Assembly: GCA_017656305.1 (NCBI GenBank)
Contig: JACDOG010000003.1
Coordinates: 62,001 to 126,000 of the forward strand
Direction of reading: 5' to 3'
DNA: 64,000 bases
DNA from: Thermoanaerobacteraceae bacterium
GTDB taxonomy: Bacteria > Bacillota > JADQBR01
Shown here: one piece after another, positions 58,737 through 64,000 of the stretch
How the letters are laid out: each line of letters starts with the position of its first letter
Position numbering within the stretch: the stretch's first letter is position 1
The notes under the pieces: model-generated
Database searches by the model: none
Seen by the model: only the letters and a program-made list of their open reading frames with translations
Told to the model about the DNA's origin: nothing
Position numbers and translations under genes: made by a program

Positions 58737-60644
58737 ATGCAGGCGGATACCTTGCCCAAACTGCTGGTACAAAAAGAGCGGTTGTACGGAAATAAGAAAA
58801 GTGCCTTAAGGGAAAAAGAGTTCGGTATCTGGCAATCAGTTACCTGGGAAGGTTACTATACCAACGTCAAGGACTTTGCCCTGGGCTTACATGTTTTAGG
58901 CCTCCGCCGGCATGATAAGGTGGCCATTATCGGTGATAATCGTCCCGAATGGATGTATGCCGAACTGGCTGCCCAGGCTATGGGAGGGGTATCGGTAGGT
59001 ATTTACCAGGATTCCCTGCCTAAAGAGGTAAGTTACGTGCTTAATCATTCCGAGGCGGCATTTGTAGTGGTTGAAGACCAGGAACAGGTGGATAAGATCC
59101 TGGAAATTAAACACGAGATACCCCATGTCAAAAAAGTAATTTATTATGACCCCAGGGGTTTGCACAACTATCGGGACGAACTCCTAATGTCCTTTTTGGA
59201 GGTGCAGGAACTGGGATACCAGTTTGATAGCGAGCACCGGAAGTTTTTCGAAAGAGAAGTGGAAAAAGGGCGCGGAGACGATGTGGCTATTATTTGCTAC
59301 ACGTCCGGTACTACGGGTTTTCCCAAAGGCGCCATGTTAACTCACAATAACCTGCTGAGTATGGCCCAAAATCTTTTGGATGTGGATCCGGTGATGCCTG
59401 GAGATGAATTTGTGTCTTTTTTACCCCTGGCCTGGATTGGTGAACAGATGATCTGTGTTGCTGCTTCCCTGCTAAGGGGTTTTACCGTAAACTTTCCGGA
59501 AGAGCCGGAAACTGCCAGCGAAAATATTCGGGAAATCGGGCCTCACGTCATGTTTTCCCCACCGCGTATTTGGGAAGACATAGTTTCGCAGATTCAGGTG
59601 AAAATTGAAGACAGTACCTGGCTGAAAAAGACGCTTTATAAACTGTTTATGCCGGTTGGCTACAAGGTGGCAGATGCACAGTTTAACAAACAGCCCGTGC
59701 CGCTGTGGCTGAAACTGCTACACAAGGTAGGCGAGTTCTTAATCTTCAGTGCCATCAAGGACCACTTTGGTTTGCTGCGCTTGCGCAGGGCCTACACTGG
59801 GGGCGCGGCGCTGGGGCCGCAGGTTTTTCGGTTTTTTCACGCGCTTGGTGTTAACTTGAAGCAGATTTACGGACAAACCGAGGTGTCAGGCATTGCCGTA
59901 ATGCACCGGGATGGCGATGTAAGGTATCACAGTGTGGGCAAACCACTGCCCGCTACTGAGGTGAAAATTTCGGACAGCGGGGAAATACTACTGAAAAGTC
60001 CCAGCGTTTTTTGCGGCTACTACAAGAACGAACGGGCCACGGCAGAAACAATTACCGACGGGTGGCTGCATACGGGAGACGCCGGTTATATAGACGAGAA
60101 CGGTCACCTGGTAGTCATTGACCGCTTAAAGCACGTGCTGACCACGCAGGAAGGCGAGGTTTTTTCCCCGCAGTACATTGAAAACAGCCTGAAATTCAGC
60201 ATGTATATCAAAGAAGCTGTGGTTATCGGCAAGGACCGGCCCTATGTGGTGGCCTTGATAAACATCGACTATTCCAACACGGGCAAGTGGGCGGAAAACA
60301 ACCAAATTGCCTACACCACTTATTCGGACCTGTCCCAAAAACCCGAGGTAATCGAGCTGATTGCCGGGGAAGTGAAACGGGTTAATCAGGAACTGCCCAA
60401 AGCGGCAAGAATCAAAAAATTCGTACTGCTCCACAAAGAGCTAGATGCGGACGATGAAGAGCTGACCCGCACCAAAAAAGTGCGGCGGGGTTATGTGGAG
60501 GACAAATACCGGCAGCTGATTGCTGCCCTGTATACTGACAGCCGTACCATCAAAATTGAAGGCAAGGTTAAATACCGGGACGGCAGGGAAGCCAATGTGG
60601 AAACGGCGTTGACGGTAACGTCTATGGAAACGGAGGTGGCTTAG
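58737..60644 (+). CDS. AMP-forming acyl-CoA synthetase (long-chain fatty-acid type)
   Basis: A 635-residue adenylate-forming enzyme. The AMP-binding P-loop is YTSGTTGFPKGAM; VSFLPLAWIGEQM, the A5-type YGQTEVSG and WLHTGDAGYIDENG follow, with a C-terminal region KHVLTTQEGEVFSPQYIENSLK. It activates a carboxylic acid to its CoA thioester in the cytosol; homology is closest in style to FAA1-type long-chain enzymes, yet location inside a liv operon suggests an imported acid as substrate (inference). ATG 58737 has AAGGAGG 7 nt upstream. Confidence 0.9.
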   Translation: MQADTLPKLLVQKERLYGNKKSALREKEFGIWQSVTWEGYYTNVKDFALGLHVLGLRRHDKVAIIGDNRPEWMYAELAAQAMGGVSVGIYQDSLPKEVSYVLNHSEAAFVVVEDQEQVDKILEIKHEIPHVKKVIYYDPRGLHNYRDELLMSFLEVQELGYQFDSEHRKFFEREVEKGRGDDVAIICYTSGTTGFPKGAMLTHNNLLSMAQNLLDVDPVMPGDEFVSFLPLAWIGEQMICVAASLLRGFTVNFPEEPETASENIREIGPHVMFSPPRIWEDIVSQIQVKIEDSTWLKKTLYKLFMPVGYKVADAQFNKQPVPLWLKLLHKVGEFLIFSAIKDHFGLLRLRRAYTGGAALGPQVFRFFHALGVNLKQIYGQTEVSGIAVMHRDGDVRYHSVGKPLPATEVKISDSGEILLKSPSVFCGYYKNERATAETITDGWLHTGDAGYIDENGHLVVIDRLKHVLTTQEGEVFSPQYIENSLKFSMYIKEAVVIGKDRPYVVALINIDYSNTGKWAENNQIAYTTYSDLSQKPEVIELIAGEVKRVNQELPKAARIKKFVLLHKELDADDEELTRTKKVRRGYVEDKYRQLIAALYTDSRTIKIEGKVKYRDGREANVETALTVTSMETEVA

Positions 60645-60645
60645 G

Positions 60646-61530
60646 ATGACTTTTTTCCTGCAGCTGGTGGTTACCGGCCTGGTAGTAGGTGCGGTTTACG
60701 CCATGGTGGCCCTGGGTTTTGTTCTTATTTACAAATCCAGTGACGTGATTAACTTTGCCCAAGGTGAACTGCTGCTGGTAGGGGCTTATACCTGCTGGAC
60801 ACTGGTTGCCGTATACCATGTCCCTTTCCTGCTGGCGATGGCAGTGAGCATTTGTGTCAGCCTTTTCCTGGGAATTGCCATTGAAAGGATGGTACTACGG
60901 TCGTTTATCAACGAACCGGTAATTTCAGTGATTATGGCAACTCTGGGATTATCCAGTGCCATGCGGGGAATTTTGCAGGTCATCTGGAGCACGGACACCA
61001 AGACCTTTCCGGAAATCTTTCCTTCTGCTCCGGTAATCATCGGGCCCATAGCGGTGTCTCGGGTTTATCTTTATTCCTTATTTATCAGCCTGGCGATGCT
61101 GGTTATTTTCTCGTTGTTTTTCAAGTATTCCAATATGGGCATTGCCATGCGCGCCACTGCCGATGACCAGCAGGCGGCGCTGTCCATGGGAATCAGCGTA
61201 AAAGTTATTTTTGCTGCTACCTGGGCCATAGCTGCCGTTGTGGCTGGTATCGGCGGCATACTGTTGGGAAACATCAACGGGGTGAATCCCTCCTTAAGCC
61301 ATATCGGACTGACCGTGCTGCCAGTGGCCATTTTAGGGGGGCTGGACAGTATTCCCGGGGCCATCCTCGGCGGGTTATTCATCGGCGTTTTGGAGAGCCT
61401 GTCCGGAGGTTATTTGGACCCTTTGCTGGGCGGCGGTGTGAAGGAAGTGGCGCCTTTTGTGGTGCTGGTACTGATATTAATGATCAGACCTTACGGATTA
61501 TTTGGCCAAGAGATTATAGAAAGGGTGTAG
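60646..61530 (+). CDS. livH: Branched-chain-amino-acid-type ABC permease LivH
   Basis: A 294-residue permease with about eight helices. It has the family start VVTGLVVGAVYAMVALGFVLIYKSSDVINFAQGEL, the coupling loop ATADDQQAALSMGISV and the end region GGLDSIPGAILGGLFIGVLE. It starts 1 bp after the synthetase stop. With livM it forms the membrane channel. Confidence 0.94.
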   Translation: MTFFLQLVVTGLVVGAVYAMVALGFVLIYKSSDVINFAQGELLLVGAYTCWTLVAVYHVPFLLAMAVSICVSLFLGIAIERMVLRSFINEPVISVIMATLGLSSAMRGILQVIWSTDTKTFPEIFPSAPVIIGPIAVSRVYLYSLFISLAMLVIFSLFFKYSNMGIAMRATADDQQAALSMGISVKVIFAATWAIAAVVAGIGGILLGNINGVNPSLSHIGLTVLPVAILGGLDSIPGAILGGLFIGVLESLSGGYLDPLLGGGVKEVAPFVVLVLILMIRPYGLFGQEIIERV

Positions 61531-61533
61531 GTT

Positions 61534-62601
61534 ATGCGGTTGCGCAATCCGTTTGTCATGGAAAGTGGCGTTTTCACTACTAATTACCGTGATGATATGG
61601 CATTTCACTTTCCCGTACTGGCAAAAATCAGAGTGGCGGTCATCCTGCTACTGCTGTTTCTGCTGCCGTTTTTCGCCAGCACCTATTTTGTCAGTATTGC
61701 CAACCTAGCAGGTATTGCGGTAATCGGTGCGCTGGGCTTAAATATCCTAACGGGATTCACCGGGCAAATTTCCATCGGCCAGGGAGCATTTTTAGGTGTT
61801 GGTGCCTACACCGCCGGTTTTATTACTGCCAAACTGGGTTTGCCTTTCTGGCTGGCCCTGCCGGCAGCCGGCTTCGTGACCGCACTGGTGGGAGCCGTTT
61901 TTGGTGTTCCCTCGCTACGGTTAAAGGGTCTCTACCTGGCTATTGCCACCCTGGCTGCCCAGGTGATTATCGAGTTTGTGATCGTTCACTGGGAAACGGT
62001 CACCAACGGAGTGCATGGTATGTTTTTGCCGGCACCCGGTATTTTTGGCTATGCTCTGGACAGCGACGTGTCCTACTACTACCTGGTGTTAACCGCCTGT
62101 ATTATCATGACTGTATTTTGTTTCAACCTGTTTCGCAGCAGGGTGGGGCGGGCTTTTATTGCCATCCGGGATCGGGACCTGGCGGCGGAGGTCATGGGAA
62201 TTGACCTGTTTCGCTACAAAATCTACGCTTTTGCTCTCAGTTCCTTTTACGTCGGCATTGCCGGAGCTTTATGGGGGCATTACCTGAGGATTATCAGCCC
62301 CGAGCACTTTACCATCGGCGTCTCCATCCAGTACCTGGCCATGGTTATTATCGGTGGGCTCGGCAGTGTCATGGGTTCCATTTACGGTGCCGTGTTTATT
62401 ACCCTGCTGCCCATAGTGCTGCGGGAGTTAAGCGGGCTTCTGGCCAATTATTTGCCCAATATTGAAGCCGTGATTCTGGGCTTAAAGGAGGCGGTTTTCG
62501 GCATAACAATCATCGTTTTTCTGATTTACGAGCCTGAAGGCCTGGCAAAAATCTGGCAGAACATCAAAGACTATTTTAAACTTTGGCCGTTTTCTTACTA
62601 A
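61534..62601 (+). CDS. livM: Branched-chain-amino-acid-type ABC permease LivM
   Basis: A 355-residue permease. About 35 hydrophilic N-terminal residues precede the first helix; then ALGLNILTGFTGQISIGQGAFLGVGAYTAG, LRLKGLYLAIATLA, the coupling loop IRDRDLAAEVMGIDLFRYK and MVIIGGLGSVMGSIYGAVF follow. Length is slightly above family average. A 92-bp gap leads to livK. Confidence 0.94.
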   Translation: MRLRNPFVMESGVFTTNYRDDMAFHFPVLAKIRVAVILLLLFLLPFFASTYFVSIANLAGIAVIGALGLNILTGFTGQISIGQGAFLGVGAYTAGFITAKLGLPFWLALPAAGFVTALVGAVFGVPSLRLKGLYLAIATLAAQVIIEFVIVHWETVTNGVHGMFLPAPGIFGYALDSDVSYYYLVLTACIIMTVFCFNLFRSRVGRAFIAIRDRDLAAEVMGIDLFRYKIYAFALSSFYVGIAGALWGHYLRIISPEHFTIGVSIQYLAMVIIGGLGSVMGSIYGAVFITLLPIVLRELSGLLANYLPNIEAVILGLKEAVFGITIIVFLIYEPEGLAKIWQNIKDYFKLWPFSY

Positions 62602-62693
62602 GGTTGAGCGTCCGGGGAAGGGAGGGAGGCCAGAACAAAAAGCTTTTGGGATTTGCTTGATACGCGATATTAAATTCAAAAGGAGGTATCGTG

Positions 62694-63872
62694 ATGTTTC
62701 ACAGGTTGTGCTGGTTGGCTGTGTTGACAAGTTTGCTGCTTGTGATTTCCCTGGCTGCTGGCTGCGGCAGTTCCGAAAACGTTAGGGAGCCGGTCAAGTT
62801 GGGCGGTATTTTCGATATTACCGGGGCCACCGGTGACGTGGGAAAGCCCTATGCCGAGGGAGTGCAGGCCTATGTGAAATGGATTAACGAAAACGGCGGC
62901 ATCAACGGGCGTACCGTTCAGTTGGTGGACATAGACTACGCGTACAAAATTCCGCAGGCGGTGGAGGCTTACAAGAAACTGGTTACCCAGGAAAAGGTAC
63001 CGGCCATTCTGGGCTGGGGTACCGGGGATACGGAGGCTATGGTGCCTTTTATCACCAAGGACAGAATTCCTTATATTTCCGGGTCGCTGTCGGAAAACCT
63101 GCTGACGGTGGAAAACCACCCCTATAACTTTATGGTTGCTGCATCCTACTCGGACCAGGCAAGGGTTCTTTTACGGTGGATTAAGGATAACGCCGCAGAG
63201 GAAAATCCCAAAGTTGCCTTGATTTACAATGATACCGGTTTTGGTCGGTCCCCCATAACCGATGCCGAGGCTTTTGCTGAAAAAATCGGCGTAGAAATAG
63301 TGGATAAGGAAATTGTGGACCTGAAGGCTCTGGATGCTACTTCACAGCTGTTAAATATTCAAAAAGCCGGTGCGGATTATGCCATTATTCAGGAAACATC
63401 CAACGCCACGGCAACCATTTTAAAGGATGCAAAAAGGCTGGGGCTGGATATCCAGTTTCTCGGCTTAAACTGGACTGCCGACGAGATTTCTCTGAAACTG
63501 GCCGGTGAAGCGGCTGAAGGATATATCGGCGTGGTACCATTTGCTTTTCCCTTTGAAGACGTTCCGGGCATGAAGGATGTCAGGGAAGGTTTTGCTTTGA
63601 TGGGTAAGAAACCGGAAGAGCTAACGCAAAAGCACATCCAGGGCTGGCTGTCAGCCATGATTATGCTGGAGGGATACAAGCGGGCCGGTGAAAATATCAC
63701 GGGTGAAAATATCAAGAAAGGCTTGGAAACTCTAAATGAATTTACTTCCGGGGATTTGGGCGCTCCGGTCAGCTTTTCCGCCAGCAGTCATCGCGGCAGC
63801 AGCAAGGTCAAACTTTACCAGGTGAAAAACGGCCAGTGGCAGCCCATTACCGACTGGATTGGTTACCAGTAA
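62694..63872 (+). CDS. livK: ABC transporter substrate-binding lipoprotein, LivK/amide-urea type
   Basis: A 392-residue type I periplasmic binding protein. The signal peptide ends LAAGC (Cys24, lipobox). The mature part starts PVKLGGIFDITGATGDVGKPYAEGVQAYVKWIN, with ILGWGTGDTEAM and the second lobe SDQARVLLRWI onward. Ligands of such proteins include branched amino acids, amides, urea and aromatic acids; sequence does not decide. Start ATG 62694 has AAAGGAGG upstream (GTG 62691 also possible). Confidence 0.9.
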   Translation: MFHRLCWLAVLTSLLLVISLAAGCGSSENVREPVKLGGIFDITGATGDVGKPYAEGVQAYVKWINENGGINGRTVQLVDIDYAYKIPQAVEAYKKLVTQEKVPAILGWGTGDTEAMVPFITKDRIPYISGSLSENLLTVENHPYNFMVAASYSDQARVLLRWIKDNAAEENPKVALIYNDTGFGRSPITDAEAFAEKIGVEIVDKEIVDLKALDATSQLLNIQKAGADYAIIQETSNATATILKDAKRLGLDIQFLGLNWTADEISLKLAGEAAEGYIGVVPFAFPFEDVPGMKDVREGFALMGKKPEELTQKHIQGWLSAMIMLEGYKRAGENITGENIKKGLETLNEFTSGDLGAPVSFSASSHRGSSKVKLYQVKNGQWQPITDWIGYQ

Positions 63873-64000
63873 CCTGGTCAATAGTAACTAAGTAATTGTT
63901 AAATCAACCAGGCCGGTGGTACTACTTGTTGCAGGAACCGTGGTACCCCCGGCCCTAACCGGATACTTGGAAGTTTCATTTTCAAGCGTTGGGGGTAAGT

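Noticed and set aside
1-64000. tRNA, rRNA, CRISPR arrays or intact insertion sequences
   Set aside because: No cloverleaf-like cluster, rRNA word, regular short repeat array or full transposase with terminal repeats was seen on reading through; short or unusual cases could have been missed without a search program.

Overview
The window looks like the chromosome of an anaerobic, endospore-forming Firmicute of the Desulfotomaculum/Pelotomaculum/Peptococcaceae kind (inference). The grounds are the sigF-spoVA cluster, dacB-spmA-spmB, ytfJ, a spore photoproduct lyase relic, a complete anaerobic (early cobalt insertion) cobamide pathway, an activase-type 2-hydroxyacyl-CoA dehydratase system, and strong Shine-Dalgarno sites with many TTG/GTG starts. 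Almost all genes are on the + strand.

Layout. 1-4.9 kb: 3' end of sigF, a dodecin gene with its own terminators, then spoVAC-AD-AEb-AEa-AF. 5.0-9.1 kb: a minus-strand alpha/beta hydrolase, then a Fur-family regulator with a znuA-znuC-znuB metal importer behind a promoter overlaid by two interlocking palindromes. 9.1-18.4 kb: two B12-controlled transcription units, btuF-btuC-btuD-cbiZ (corrinoid uptake and cobinamide salvage) and cobK-cbiMNQO (cobalt import). Each is preceded by an almost identical ~590-bp leader holding a canonical cobalamin riboswitch, a terminator, a second divergent cobalamin-riboswitch-like element and another terminator. 18.4-26.2 kb: a decayed splB whose palindrome now lies where the cbiO terminator is expected, a three-gene dehydratase/activase operon, an orphan trpB2, small unknown genes and two minus-strand genes between inverted copies of a small palindromic repeat. 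26.2-42.7 kb: a third cobalamin riboswitch followed by cbiD-E-T-L-F-G-H-J-X-C, cobU, cbiP, cbiB, cbiA, btuR, cobT, cobS, cobD and cobC, i.e. all steps from sirohydrochlorin to a finished cobamide except synthesis of the lower-ligand base. 43.1-44.8 kb: lysine riboswitch and lysA. 45.4-51 kb: a DHH-CBS-nucleotidyltransferase fusion, M50 protease, trpS, scpA and scpB. 51-57.7 kb: macrodomain protein, NSS amino-acid transporter with a 34-aa small subunit, DUF2953, ytfJ, an IS1634-like relic, dacB, spmA and spmB. 57.9-63.9 kb: a branched-chain-amino-acid-type ABC importer (livG, livH, livM, livK) with an embedded acyl-CoA synthetase.

How it works together. Three cobalamin riboswitches put cobalt import, corrinoid import/salvage and de novo synthesis under B12 feedback. 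The most unusual item is the second element in the two duplicated leaders. It keeps the P1 closure, the entry into the core, the GGTGAGA-type hairpin and the ACTGTGA segment of a cobalamin riboswitch, but has a changed GGGAA motif and a changed B12 box. It is a candidate variant aptamer in a tandem regulatory device. No tRNA, rRNA, CRISPR array or intact insertion sequence was seen.
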